Notes: a model not told the origin generated them from the sequence alone. Shown: positions 35,059 to 44,155, counted from the first letter of the stretch. The stretch is DNA of 64,000 nucleotides from CAVTYH01 sp963738835 (GCA_963738835.1 CAVTYH010000006.1:62001-126000), one strand, 5' to 3'. Translations and numbers: made by a program.

Positions 35059-35937
35059 TCAGCGTGCTCCGGTGGACCCGCTCAGCGAGCGGATGGCGGC
35101 CAACGCCTCGTCCTTTTGCGCCGGTAGCTTTTCGAGAGGCCTGTTCGAAATAAATTCGGGCGACGCCGGTCTTGCCGGCCTTCTGTGCTTCGTAGCCGCG
35201 ATCCAACAGCGATTGAACTTCCTTGGCCAGTGCCGCGTCTTCCTTGGCTTGCTGCTCGCGGATGGCAGCAATGCCCGAGGCGGCCCGACCGGCGGAACTG
35301 GTTTGAGCGGACGCCAGCCGAGCAGCGTACGGATCGTCGGCCGGAGTGGAAATCAACTTTGCCGCCGAAGACGTATTGCTGGCGATCGTGTTTGCCGAGG
35401 TCGGACCGGCGCCGCCGGTTTCGCGCAACCGAGCCAGGCGTTCATCGAACAGCGTTGAACCTGGCGCGATGGGCGCTTGGCCCATCATTCCAAAATGCGG
35501 CGCGGCGCTGTCGGCAAAGCCACCAACGACTGGCACTACGCCAGTGACGAACGGCTGTTGTATCACATCGCCAATGAAGCCCGTCCCGCCGTTGGGCACA
35601 GTAATGCTGCTGGCGGTCGACGACATGCCGCGCGACGAACCTTGCGCGGCGTTGATGTTAAACGCGCCGCTGAACCCTGGCCCGGCAAATCCAAAACCCA
35701 GCGAAGCGCCGGCTGCTGGATTGAAACCGCCGAACGGTGGAATCGCTCCGCCGCCACCGTTGTTGAAAAACCAATTCGGCCCGCGGGCATAAATCCCACG
35801 CCGACCCCTTCGAAGAAGCTGTCGCCGACAGTGTGCATGCCGGCGCCAACCGTCGTTTGTTGGGCACGACTAGGAAGCGCGATCGAGAAGATCGATGCTG
35901 CGGCGAGAATTGCGATTGGCGAGCGGATTCGACCCAT
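35059..35937 (-). pseudogene. Secreted low-complexity protein, two frameshifts
   Basis: Exported protein starting at 35937 with a clean signal peptide (MGRIRSPIAILAAASIFSIALPSRAQ, partly cited). After VGDSFFEGVGVGF, a T seems to be missing near 35790 (TTTATG for TTTTATG). In the restored frame it continues YARGPNWFFNNGGGGAIPPFGG into a Gly/Ala/Phe-rich region and then a helical part with EQQAKEDAALAKEVQSLLDRG and YEAQKAGKTGVARIYFEQAS. A second shift near 35130 is suggested because AQKDEALAAIRSLSGSTGAR, a more natural ending, lies in another frame and stops at 35059, while the open frame runs on to 35045. The restored length is about 290 residues. Function unknown. Confidence 0.65.
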
Positions 35938-36087
35938 ACGGCACCCCAGCCTTGAAGCCCGACGTGCATTATACAGCCGAAACCAAGCCTGCCGTCAACC
36001 ATTGACCTCGTATTGAAACATATGTACACTAACGCAAGCTGCACCATCCATCTGCGTTTATCCGCAGTTTCCTCCTCTGAATTGCCA

Positions 36088-37140
36088 ATGGATTCCCCCA
36101 AACCCCACCAATCGCCGCATCTTGTGGGTCGGGGCGCTCAAATCGCCCCGCCGAACCGGTTCGAAGCGGTCCGCACGGAAGCCGATTGGGAGCAGCTAGA
36201 GCATGACGAGGCGGCCACCGCCGACCAGCGCCGCATTCCGACCGAATTCTTCGCCGACACCAGCCGCAGTCTGATCACGAGCAACGACAGCCCGGATATC
36301 CCATTCACATACAGCATCAACCCTTACCGCGGCTGCGAACATGGTTGCGCGTACTGTTATGCCCGGCCAGGGCACGAAAACCTGGGAATGAATGCGGGCA
36401 TCGATTTTGAAACCAAGGTGCTCTACAAGCCGGATGCCGCGAAGTTACTGCGGGCCGAGCTGTGCAAATCTTCGTGGAAGGGCGATGTAATTGCCATTTC
36501 AGGCGTCACCGATTGCTACCAGCCGGTGGAGCGGCGGCTGCGAATCACGCGCGGTTGCATTGAAGTGCTGGTCGAAGCCCAGCAGGCGTTTGGCATGATT
36601 ACGAAAAACGCGCTGGTGATGCGCGATCTCGATTTGATTGGCCCGCATGCTAACAAAGGAATGTGTGCGATTAATCTCACCATCACCACCTTAGATGCCG
36701 AGTTGGCCCGCGATTTGGAACCGCGCACCAGTCCGCCGCAAAACCGCTTAAGGGCCATTCGCGAATTATCAGCCGCCGGCGTACCAACCCGCGTGATGGT
36801 CGCGCCGATCATTCCCGGGCTGAACGATACCGAAGTCCCGGCAATTCTTCTGGCCGCTAGCGAAGCTGGTGCGAAAGGCGCCGGCTGGCAAATGCTGCGG
36901 CTGCCGTGGACAGTGCGGCCGGTGTTTGAGGATTGGCTGGCCCATTATCGGCCGGAGTTGCGCGAGCGGATTCTGTCACGCATCCAGCATGTTCGCGGAG
37001 GCAAGATGAACGATTATCAGTTTGGCCGCCGCATGCGCGGCGAAGGAGAATACGCCGAGGGCATTGCAGACTTTCAAACTGTTTGCCCACAAATACGGAT
37101 TAACTCGCGGCATGGCGACGCTAGACACTTCGCAATTTAG
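36088..37140 (+). CDS. Radical SAM protein (PA0069 / SplB-like family)
   Basis: Radical SAM enzyme related to the PA0069-type and spore-photolyase-like proteins. The Fe-S motif is RGCEHGCAYCYAR (Cys83, Cys87, Cys90), preceded by SINPYRG. Later family segments are VIAISGVTDCYQPVERRL, LVMRDLDLI and PIIPGLND. I chose the ATG at 36088 (MDSPKPHQSP). The C-terminus written by this frame (from about 37074) is probably wrong: after one indel the neighbouring frame reads KLFAHKYGLTRG and ends PDGQQTLF with the stop at 37178-37180, the family's usual finish. The true gene therefore probably spans 36088-37180. The substrate is unknown for this family. Confidence 0.88.
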   Translation: MDSPKPHQSPHLVGRGAQIAPPNRFEAVRTEADWEQLEHDEAATADQRRIPTEFFADTSRSLITSNDSPDIPFTYSINPYRGCEHGCAYCYARPGHENLGMNAGIDFETKVLYKPDAAKLLRAELCKSSWKGDVIAISGVTDCYQPVERRLRITRGCIEVLVEAQQAFGMITKNALVMRDLDLIGPHANKGMCAINLTITTLDAELARDLEPRTSPPQNRLRAIRELSAAGVPTRVMVAPIIPGLNDTEVPAILLAASEAGAKGAGWQMLRLPWTVRPVFEDWLAHYRPELRERILSRIQHVRGGKMNDYQFGRRMRGEGEYAEGIADFQTVCPQIRINSRHGDARHFAI

Positions 37141-37190
37141 CCCGCCGCGGTCGCCGGATGGTCAGCAGACATTGTTTTAAAAAACATCCA

Positions 37191-37303
37191 TAAAGCCGCG
37201 GATGGCATCCGCGGGAATTACCATTGGGCATCTATGTGGGAACAGTCGAACTGGCAATCGAGCATCTTCGCCGCTGCACCGCCGATACCATCGGCGGCTT
37301 TAT
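37191..37303. repeat. Opposed pair of AAAGCCGCGGATGGC hairpins
   Basis: At 37191-37214, TAAAG precedes an 8-bp stem CCGCGGAT / ATCCGCGG with a GGC loop. At 37279-37303, in the opposite orientation, CCGCCGAT / ATCGGCGG with an ACC loop is followed by CTTTAT. A third copy is at 39318-39340. The flank (ATAAAG) and loop are conserved while the stems covary. The second copy overlaps the stop of the next minus-strand gene. Confidence 0.75.
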
Positions 37304-37860
37304 GGCAGACTCGTGAACGATTCCTCCTCTGCCACAACCTCCACCTCTGGTTGCAGTATCCAATCCACAAGCCGACGGCAGGCGATGAACACAGCGACCA
37401 AGCCCATCGCCAGCAAGTACAACCAAGAATCAGCCGACGGATTGCGGAAGAACGGCAAAACCAGCATCGGGCACAACACGCCAAAGACGATCGCCGAAAC
37501 ATACGCCACGGGCACAACCAAACCGATCATTAGCAAACGCTTGAGTGGCCGCGTGATTCCTGCGCTAGCCGCCGTTCGCACCGTGCCCCACCAGATCAGA
37601 AACGCCGCCAGACATCCAAACGCTACCAGCACCACCTCATAATTACGATCACCGACGCGAGCCGACGAAAGCGGACCGATCAACCCCAGTGGAATCGACA
37701 GATGTGCGGTCAGCGCCAAAAAATCGGTGATCGTGAATTGAATGCGCGCTTTCCGTTGCCGCGCAGCCCGATCCAGCGGCCGCAAAACATAAATTCCCGG
37801 CCCGAAGGTGGCGGCCACCCAGAGGATCAGCACAATGACAAACACGGCCGCTTCAATCAT
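37300..37860 (-). CDS. Polytopic membrane protein, unknown function
   Basis: 187-residue membrane protein from the ATG at 37860 (MIEAAVFVIVLILWVAATFGPG). About five hydrophobic segments are visible: residues 4-22, 45-66, 73-95, 108-135 and 140-165, with a basic loop RPLDRAARQRKARIQFTITDF after the first. ITDFLALTAHLSIPLGLI resembles the short planctomycete IRDLL-type membrane motif. An upstream extension to 38067 overlaps the rarA promoter region and is rejected. The acidic C-terminus (VEVVAEEESF) is cytoplasmic by the positive-inside rule. The gene is divergent from rarA. Confidence 0.7.
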   Translation of the reverse strand: MIEAAVFVIVLILWVAATFGPGIYVLRPLDRAARQRKARIQFTITDFLALTAHLSIPLGLIGPLSSARVGDRNYEVVLVAFGCLAAFLIWWGTVRTAASAGITRPLKRLLMIGLVVPVAYVSAIVFGVLCPMLVLPFFRNPSADSWLYLLAMGLVAVFIACRRLVDWILQPEVEVVAEEESFTSLP

Positions 37861-37988
37861 GGCTTGCACAGTTCTTCGGAAAGCGAAGGGAATCCGCGAG
37901 CGCAAGTGCGACTTTCTGCACGGTGCATCGACCCCTAGAATAGCATATCGATTCGTGTTCAATTTCGCCTTCATCCTTCCGCCTTGCC

Positions 37989-39320
37989 ATGTCACTCTTT
38001 GCCGCCGCTGAAGCCGAGAATCGCAAACAAGCGCAGCCGCTCGCCGCGCGAATGCGGCCAGTGTCACTCGACGAGTTTGTCGGGCAGGAACATTTTTTAG
38101 GGGAAGGCAAACTGTTGCGGCGGTTGCTGGCAGCCGATCGGTTGGGATCGGTCATTTTTTACGGACCGCCGGGCACCGGGAAAACCACGCTGGCGCATCT
38201 GTTGGCCACCGCCAGCAAGAGCCGCTTTCGTCAACTAAGTGCCGTGGCCAGCGGCGTGAAAGAACTGCGAGAAGTACTGGATGAAGCCCGCGACCAGGTG
38301 GCGGCGAACGGCCAGCGGACGCTGCTGTTCATCGATGAAATTCACCGCTTCAATCGTTCGCAGCAAGATGTGCTGCTGCCCGATGTGGAAGACGGCGCGG
38401 TGATTTTAGTTGGCGCGACGACCCAGAATCCGTTTTTTGCGCTGACGAGCGCGTTGGTCAGCCGCAGCCGGATTTTTGAGTTCAAGCCGCTGTCGACTGA
38501 ACACATCAAAATCATCATTCTGCGAGCGCTGAGCGACAAATTGCGCGGCCTGGGCAACGAGCAAGTACAACTCGATGACGATGCCTTGCAGTTTCTCGCC
38601 GAAGTGAGCGATGGCGACGCCCGCCGAGCTTTAGGCGCACTGGAAGTCGGCGTGCTTTCGAGCCCCGAGCGGCCGTTGAGATTTACGAAAGCGCTCGCGC
38701 AGGAATCGGTACAACGCAAAGCGGTGGAGTACGACGCCAGCGGCGATGCCCATTACGATGCGGCCAGCGCGCTCATCAAAAGCATCCGCGGCAGCGATTC
38801 CGATGCGGCGTTGTATTGGCTGGCCCGAATGTTGGAAGGGGGTGAAGAAGTGCGGTTCCTCACGCGGCGACTGGTGATTTTGGCCAGCGAAGACGTCGGC
38901 AACGCCGATCCGCACGCGTTGCCTTTGGCCGTGGCGGCAATGCAAGCCTGCGAATTCGTCGGCCTGCCCGAATGTCAATTAACTCTGGCCCAGGCCGTCA
39001 CATATCTGGCCTGCGCTCCCAAAAGCAACGCTTCAACCATTGCGATTGACGAAGCGACGAAAGACGTGCGCGAAGGCCGTTTGCTACCGGTGCCGGTGCA
39101 TCTGCAAGACAAACACTATCAGGGCGCCAAACGACTCAGCCACGGCGAAGGCTACGAATATTCTCACAACGCGCCGGATGCGGTGGCTGCCCAAGATTAC
39201 CTTGGCGTGGAGCGCGAATACTATCGGCCCGTCGATCGCGGGTTCGAAAAAGAGCTGACCGCGCGGTTAGAGCAAATTCGTGCGAGGCTGCGGAAGGTGA
39301 AGACCGACGGCACCTCATAA
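37989..39320 (+). CDS. rarA: Replication-associated recombination protein A
   Basis: AAA+ ATPase of the RarA/MgsA family (WRNIP1 in eukaryotes), acting at stalled replication forks. Start MSLFAAAEAENRKQAQPLAA, then MRPVSLDEFVGQEH. Walker A is GPPGTGKT (59-66), Walker B DEIHRFNRSQQD (from 116), and sensor 1 GATTQNPFF; the C-terminal tetramerisation domain has YWLARMLEGGE and EDVGNADP. The length (443 aa) is normal. It stands alone, convergent with the GNAT gene across a hairpin repeat. Confidence 0.96.
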   Translation: MSLFAAAEAENRKQAQPLAARMRPVSLDEFVGQEHFLGEGKLLRRLLAADRLGSVIFYGPPGTGKTTLAHLLATASKSRFRQLSAVASGVKELREVLDEARDQVAANGQRTLLFIDEIHRFNRSQQDVLLPDVEDGAVILVGATTQNPFFALTSALVSRSRIFEFKPLSTEHIKIIILRALSDKLRGLGNEQVQLDDDALQFLAEVSDGDARRALGALEVGVLSSPERPLRFTKALAQESVQRKAVEYDASGDAHYDAASALIKSIRGSDSDAALYWLARMLEGGEEVRFLTRRLVILASEDVGNADPHALPLAVAAMQACEFVGLPECQLTLAQAVTYLACAPKSNASTIAIDEATKDVREGRLLPVPVHLQDKHYQGAKRLSHGEGYEYSHNAPDAVAAQDYLGVEREYYRPVDRGFEKELTARLEQIRARLRKVKTDGTS

Positions 39321-39340
39321 AGCCGCCGATGGCATCGGCA
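39318..39340. repeat. AAAGCCGCGGATGGC-family hairpin, third copy
   Basis: ATAAAGCC then GCCGAT / ATCGGC (39326-39331 and 39335-39340) with a GGC loop. It begins within the rarA stop codon (TAA at 39318-39320 on the coding strand) and lies between convergent genes, like the pair at 37191-37303. Confidence 0.65.
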
Positions 39341-39403
39341 GTGCAAGTTTTCCGGACTTGAAGCCACAAATGCGTTTATGTTCGTTTGCGCACGACGAAC
39401 GAA

Positions 39404-39802
39404 CTACGATTCGTTCTGATAGTGGAGTTTCATAATCCGCTGTTCATTCTGCACACCGCAATCTTTCCAGCCGAGCTTGGCGTAAAGATGGTATGCCCGC
39501 GTTGAAGTGTCGGGCGAAGTCCAGAGCCAAATCTCTTCGCAGCCGTTGGCCCGGAGCCAATCTTGGGTCAACTGCGTAAGCCGCTTGCCGATGCCGCGAC
39601 CTTCGAACTCCGGCAGCACCGCGACCATCCAAAACTCAGCGGTCGCGCGATTAACCATGCTGAAGCCAACGATTTGACCATCCACTTCGCAGACAAACCC
39701 ATGGTGCGTTTCGCCGAGCAGCGCCGTGACGGATGGTTCAGTGACTCCAACCGCCGCCAGCGCTTCGCGAGTATAACGATTTTCCCGGACCGAGGTTCGC
39801 AC
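39404..39802 (-). CDS. GNAT acetyltransferase, N-terminus cut by a stop codon
   Basis: Gcn5-related N-acetyltransferase. From the GTG at 39802 it reads VRTSVRENRYTREALAAVGVTE, then FWMVAVLPEFEGRGIGKRLTQ, containing the acetyl-CoA pyrophosphate loop (GRGIGK), and LWTSPDTSTRAYHLYAKLGW at the end. In the same frame directly upstream the sequence reads MQLSDVADCI and then TAG (39803-39805) before the GTG. That looks like the missing first strand and helix of the fold, so either a nonsense mutation removed the N-terminus or the TAG is a base error. A short form starting at GTG would lack about 15-20 residues of the domain. Confidence 0.8.
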   Translation of the reverse strand: MRTSVRENRYTREALAAVGVTEPSVTALLGETHHGFVCEVDGQIVGFSMVNRATAEFWMVAVLPEFEGRGIGKRLTQLTQDWLRANGCEEIWLWTSPDTSTRAYHLYAKLGWKDCGVQNEQRIMKLHYQNES

Positions 39803-39867
39803 CTAAATGCAATCGGCTACATCAGACAGTTGCATCTCGCGAAATCGTATCGATTTTCAGTCCGTGA

Positions 39868-40923
39868 CTATCCGGCAGCCACGCCTGCTGGTTCCAGCAT
39901 CCGGCTGAATCGCTTCGCCTCACGGGCCTTCCACGCACCTTTGTGGTACGCGTAGCCGGCGATCAGCGGCAGTGCCAGCGTGGCTTCGCTGTAGACCATC
40001 TGCTCGTAGGCGGTATCGACTTTGCCCCAGCTCGAGGCTTCCTTCAGCGTGCTGCTGGACAGCGCCCCGTCGCGGACGTCGGCGACGGTAATTTGCACGG
40101 CGTATTTGTGCATCGGCGGTTCCTCGCCCAAAATGTCTGCGGCCACGACGATGTCTTGCGTGAAGTTCTTTGGCACGCCGCCACCAACCATGAAAATACC
40201 GGTCGTTGGGTTTTTGATTTTCAGCTGTGTCAGCTCGTAAAAATCTTTCACGCTGTCGATCGACACCTTCGGCTGATCACCACGGGCGTGCTGATGGGCC
40301 ACCAAACCAAAGCCCGCCGAGCAATCGGAAAACGCCGGACAGAAAATCGGCACGTCGTGCTCGTAAGCGGTGCGGACCATCGAGCCTTCGCCTTTGCTTT
40401 GCTCGATGAGGTAGGCGCCCATGGCCTGAATGAACTCGCGGGAACTGGTGGGCCGCGGCGGCAGTTCGTCAGCAATGATGCGGGTGGTGTCGTCGCAAAT
40501 TCGCAGTTCGTCTTCGTCAATCAGCGTGTCGTAAATGCGGTCGATGTGCAGGTCGCGAAGCATGTCGTCGTTCAGGCCCGCCTTGAATCGCTCTTCGGCG
40601 ATGTAGTGGCGGAAGCCAAGGCCTTCGAAAAAGTCTTGATCGACGATGTTGGCGCCGGTGCTGACGATGCAATCGATCATCCGGCTGCGAATCATCTCCA
40701 CGAAAATGCCCTTCAGGCCGGCGCTGACCAGCGAGCCCGCCAGGCAGAGGATGATGCCGCACTCTTTGTCTAGCAGCATGCGGTCGTAAATGTCCGCCGC
40801 CCGAGCCAGGTCGCGGGCCGAGTAGGCCATGTGCTGCATCGATTCGACCAGCGGCACCACGTTGTGCCGGGTGATGTCGATGTGCTCGATCGTGCGGGCA
40901 AGCAGTTCTTCCTTGGTAGGCAT
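39868..40923 (-). CDS. Deoxyhypusine synthase-like protein
   Basis: NAD-dependent enzyme of the deoxyhypusine synthase family. In archaea and eukaryotes the enzyme transfers aminobutyl from spermidine to eIF5A/aIF5A; bacterial homologues have uncertain roles, some being homospermidine synthase-like. Visible here: LCLAGSLVSAGLKG and VSTGANIVDQD (NAD binding), VPIFCPAFSDCSAG, FMVGGGVPKNF, and EASSWGKVD near the end, where Lys301 aligns with the active-site lysine of the family. The length (351 aa) is normal. No EF-P or polyamine gene is adjacent, so the acceptor cannot be inferred. Confidence 0.9.
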   Translation of the reverse strand: MPTKEELLARTIEHIDITRHNVVPLVESMQHMAYSARDLARAADIYDRMLLDKECGIILCLAGSLVSAGLKGIFVEMIRSRMIDCIVSTGANIVDQDFFEGLGFRHYIAEERFKAGLNDDMLRDLHIDRIYDTLIDEDELRICDDTTRIIADELPPRPTSSREFIQAMGAYLIEQSKGEGSMVRTAYEHDVPIFCPAFSDCSAGFGLVAHQHARGDQPKVSIDSVKDFYELTQLKIKNPTTGIFMVGGGVPKNFTQDIVVAADILGEEPPMHKYAVQITVADVRDGALSSSTLKEASSWGKVDTAYEQMVYSEATLALPLIAGYAYHKGAWKAREAKRFSRMLEPAGVAAG

Positions 40924-41046
40924 GTCGAAAATCCTCGCAAGTTAAAGCGGTGACCAAGAGCGCGATTGCCTTCGGCGCAACCGAGGCGGAATTTTTGCGC
41001 AACCGAGAATTGTAGCAGAAACGTCTCGACAGTTAAGAGCCGATGA

Positions 41047-41648
41047 CTACGTTTTGAAGGGGTTCGGCTCACCAGGAAACGCCTCGCGCCAAATTTCGGC
41101 GAATTCGTTCCCCAGAGCCAGCCTGTTGATCCAGCCTTGGAGATAATCGAAATCGATGCTGTCGCGATTCTCCCGCAGCAGCATGGCGGCATCGGCGCGG
41201 TCGATGACACGGCCGGCGATCAGCTTGTGCAGGATCACATCTTCACAGCTTAACACCGCAATTGGGATATCGAGACCGGGCAAGCTGGTTGGCACTCGGC
41301 GGGCGATGGCTGCTTTCTGATACACCGTGCCGACCAGCAGCAAATCCACTTGGACATGCCATTGAATTTCAGGCGGGAGGTAGAGCAACTGGGCGATGTC
41401 TTGCTGATCGATGCGGAAGAGTACGGGATGTTTTTTCGGACGCAGGCCCGCTTGATATGCACGTTCTAAGACGGCGTCGAAACCGGCCTTCTCAACGCCA
41501 ACGAGCACATCGACATCTTGGGTATTGCGGAATGGCCCCAGGCTGAAACCGCAATGCCGCCCATCACCGCCATCGGCACTTCGAGTGGTTCAATCGCCGT
41601 CCAGATCTGCCGCAAGGCGGCAAGAACCATTTCACCCGGCACTGGCAT
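41047..41648 (-). pseudogene. Nucleotidyltransferase-fold protein, frameshifted
   Basis: Minimal nucleotidyltransferase-like protein of the DUF6036/AbiEii-like kind. The N-terminal part (from 41648) reads MPVPGEMVLAALRQIWTAIE then VMGGIAVSAWGH. One T appears to be lost near 41537 (CATTCC for CATTTCC); in the next frame it continues FRNTQDVDVLVGVEKAGF, giving GG-x13-D-V-D, the nucleotidyltransferase signature. The rest (IQWHVQVDLLLVG, IAVLSCEDVILHKLIAGR) matches AbiEii-type proteins and ends at 41047. The restored length is about 200 residues. It overlaps the preceding small gene by 17 bases, a two-gene layout seen in toxin-antitoxin-like modules. Confidence 0.8.
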
Positions 41649-41898
41649 TCTCCCGGCGATGAAGTTCAGTGAGAAAGTGTTCCATCGTACGATCGTGCTC
41701 TTCCATCCGCCGCGCGTACCATTGGCGATAGGCTTCGTTCACATCGCCGTTGGGGCCGACTCTGCGGCGAAGGCCCGCCCACAGAAATTGCTCGCCTTCA
41801 TCAGACAGTTCAGCCCAAAGCTCAATTCGCTTTGCCATGGGCAGGTGGCAGGCACTTTGCGGCGCCAGTTCCGGCGGCGGTATGAGTTGGTTTTTCAT
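41632..41898 (-). CDS. Small partner of the nucleotidyltransferase
   Basis: 88-residue soluble protein from the ATG at 41898 (MKNQLIPPPELAPQSACHL). It is helical, with WAELSDEGEQFLWAGLRRRVGP and AYRQWYARRMEEHDRTMEHFL segments, and shows no HEPN, ribbon-helix-helix or other known domain to my eye. The 17-base overlap with the nucleotidyltransferase gene suggests translational coupling and a shared function, for example antitoxin or accessory subunit. That role is inferred from layout only. A start two codons earlier (41904) is possible. Confidence 0.7.
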   Translation of the reverse strand: MKNQLIPPPELAPQSACHLPMAKRIELWAELSDEGEQFLWAGLRRRVGPNGDVNEAYRQWYARRMEEHDRTMEHFLTELHRRENASAG

Positions 41899-41947
41899 AC
41901 CCAAATTCTACCGCGCCAATGCGGCCAAAAGTAATGAAAAGGGGCTG

Positions 41948-44155
41948 TTACCGCACGCTCATGTCGCTGCTTAAGCCGCCGGCGGCGGGCAGATAGCAGT
42001 GGGTGACGTAGTCGGCCACCATGCGGTGCGAGCTGAATCGCCAGGCCAGCGAACTGATGCTGTTCATCATCCGCCCGATCCAATGGCGCGGCAGGCCGTC
42101 GCTGTCACGATCGTAGAACAGCGGAATGACTTCGTGCTCTAGCACGCGGTACAAATCGTCGGCGTCGCGGCGGTCGCCGATTTCATCGGAAACGTGCGCC
42201 GTGCCATGACCGATGGCAAAGCCATTCCGGCCGTCATAAGCTTCGGCCCACCAACCGTCGAGAATCGAAAGGTTCAATCCGCCGTTGAGCACGGCCTTTT
42301 GACCGCTGGTGCCCGAGGCCTCCAGCGGCCGGCGCGGATTGTTGAGCCACACGTCGACGCCTTGCACCAAATGACGCGCCACGTTGACATCGTAATCTTC
42401 CACATAAACCACGCGGCCGGCGAAACGGGGATCGTGCCGCAGGTTGGCGATTTTGCGAATCAGCCGCTTACCGGGTTCGTCGGCTGGGTGTGCCTTGCCG
42501 GCAAAGATCATCTGAATCGGCCGGTGCGGATCGTTCACCATCGCGGCGAAACGATCGATATCGGTCATGATCAGATCGGCTCGCTTGTACGTGGCGAAAC
42601 GCCGGGCGAAGCCAATCGTCAGGATGTTGGGGTCGAGCAGGTTGCGAGCCTGTTCCACGGCCTCATCGCTTTCGCCCCGGCGGCGCGCCTGCCGGCTCAC
42701 TCGGCGGCGGACAAATTGCAGCAGCAAGTTTTTCAGCGCGTAGTGGGTTTCCCACAGTTCGCCGGGATCGCTGCGATAAATTTCCTGCCAGATTTCCGGC
42801 TTGCCCATGTGACGCATCCAATCGGCCACGAAAATGCGGTCGTAGAGCTGTTGCATTTGCCAGGCGAGCCAACTGGGTACATGCACGCCGTTGGTGATGT
42901 GGCCGATGGGAATTTCTTCTTCCACCCGCCACGGCCACAAATGGGCCCACATGCGACGTGAAACGTGGCCGTGCAAAGCGCTCACGGCGTTGGCGCGGCG
43001 GGAAAGCTTCAGCCCCAGCACCGTCATGCAGAAGCTTTCGCCTTCGTTATGCGGCTCGACACGGCCCAAGCCCATTAACTGTTGCAGCGAGATGCCCAAA
43101 GCGTCGCGCGTTGGGCCAAGATGTTCTTCAATCAAGCCGCCATCGAATCGATCGTGACCGGCCGGCACCGGCGTATGCGTGGTGAAAACCGTGTGCTGGG
43201 CAACTTCGCGCAAGGCATCGTCGAAGCTTTGCCCGTCGTCGTGCATCCGTTCGCGGATTGCTTCCAGCGTAGCAAACACGCTGTGACCTTCGTTCAGATG
43301 ATAAACACCTGGGTAAATGCCCAGGGCGCGCAGCGCTTTCGTGCCGCCGACGCCCAGAATCAATTCCTGGCGAATGCGCGTGCGATGATCGCCGCCGTAC
43401 AGCCGGCTGGTCAGTTCACGGTCTTCTGGTTTGTTGCCGTCGACGTCGCAGTCCAAAAGATACAAATCGACCCGACCGACTTTCATCAGCCACAACTTGG
43501 CGAACAACGGACCGGTGCGCGTATCGACGCGCACCGTGATCGATTTGCCATCCGGTCCCAGAGCCGGTTCCATCGGTTCGTTTTCGACCTTGGTGTCGAG
43601 ATACTCTTCTTGCTGATAGCCGTCGATATCGAGATGCTGCTTGAAATAGCCCTGGTCGTAAAACAGCCCGATGGCGATTAGCGGCACGCCCAGCCCACTG
43701 GCGCTTTTGATGTGGTCGCCGGAAAGCACGCCCAGGCCGCCGGAGTAAATCGGCACCGATTCGTGAATGCCAAACTCGGCCGAAAAATAGGCCACTGGTT
43801 TGGAACCCAACACGCCGGCATGCGTGGTGCCCCAGGTGGTGCGCGGGCCGATGTATTCCTTCAGCCGCCGATACGCCTGATTGATGCGGCTGTAAAGCAC
43901 CAGCTCGGCGGCCCGCATTTCCAATCGCTCGGGCGTGAACTCTGCCAAGAGCGCAATCGGGTTGTGATCTAACTGCCGCCAACGAATGGGATCGAGGTCG
44001 CGAAATAAATTCACCACCTCGGGATGCCAGGTCCACCACAGATTGCGGGCAATTGCCACACACTTGTCGTAGAGAGTCTGGGGAGAGAATTCCTCCAGGG
44101 TGGGTTTTCTTGCGGTCGCAGAAACGACAACAGGCTCGACTTCGATTTGACTCAT
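41948..44155 (-). CDS. glgP: Alpha-glucan (glycogen) phosphorylase, short type
   Basis: PLP-dependent GT35 enzyme that releases glucose-1-phosphate from glycogen or maltodextrin. At 735 residues it belongs to the shorter bacterial/archaeal alpha-glucan phosphorylases. Landmarks are NLWWTWHPEV, AYFSAEFGIHESVPIYSGGLG (partly cited), YHLNEGHSVFATLE, GHITNGVHVPSW, and RPLEASGTSGQKAVLNGG, which supplies the PLP lysine, followed by NLSILDGWWAEAYDGRNGFAIG. All catalytic segments look intact. No glycogen synthase or branching enzyme is in the window. Confidence 0.95.
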   Translation of the reverse strand: MSQIEVEPVVVSATARKPTLEEFSPQTLYDKCVAIARNLWWTWHPEVVNLFRDLDPIRWRQLDHNPIALLAEFTPERLEMRAAELVLYSRINQAYRRLKEYIGPRTTWGTTHAGVLGSKPVAYFSAEFGIHESVPIYSGGLGVLSGDHIKSASGLGVPLIAIGLFYDQGYFKQHLDIDGYQQEEYLDTKVENEPMEPALGPDGKSITVRVDTRTGPLFAKLWLMKVGRVDLYLLDCDVDGNKPEDRELTSRLYGGDHRTRIRQELILGVGGTKALRALGIYPGVYHLNEGHSVFATLEAIRERMHDDGQSFDDALREVAQHTVFTTHTPVPAGHDRFDGGLIEEHLGPTRDALGISLQQLMGLGRVEPHNEGESFCMTVLGLKLSRRANAVSALHGHVSRRMWAHLWPWRVEEEIPIGHITNGVHVPSWLAWQMQQLYDRIFVADWMRHMGKPEIWQEIYRSDPGELWETHYALKNLLLQFVRRRVSRQARRRGESDEAVEQARNLLDPNILTIGFARRFATYKRADLIMTDIDRFAAMVNDPHRPIQMIFAGKAHPADEPGKRLIRKIANLRHDPRFAGRVVYVEDYDVNVARHLVQGVDVWLNNPRRPLEASGTSGQKAVLNGGLNLSILDGWWAEAYDGRNGFAIGHGTAHVSDEIGDRRDADDLYRVLEHEVIPLFYDRDSDGLPRHWIGRMMNSISSLAWRFSSHRMVADYVTHCYLPAAGGLSSDMSVR

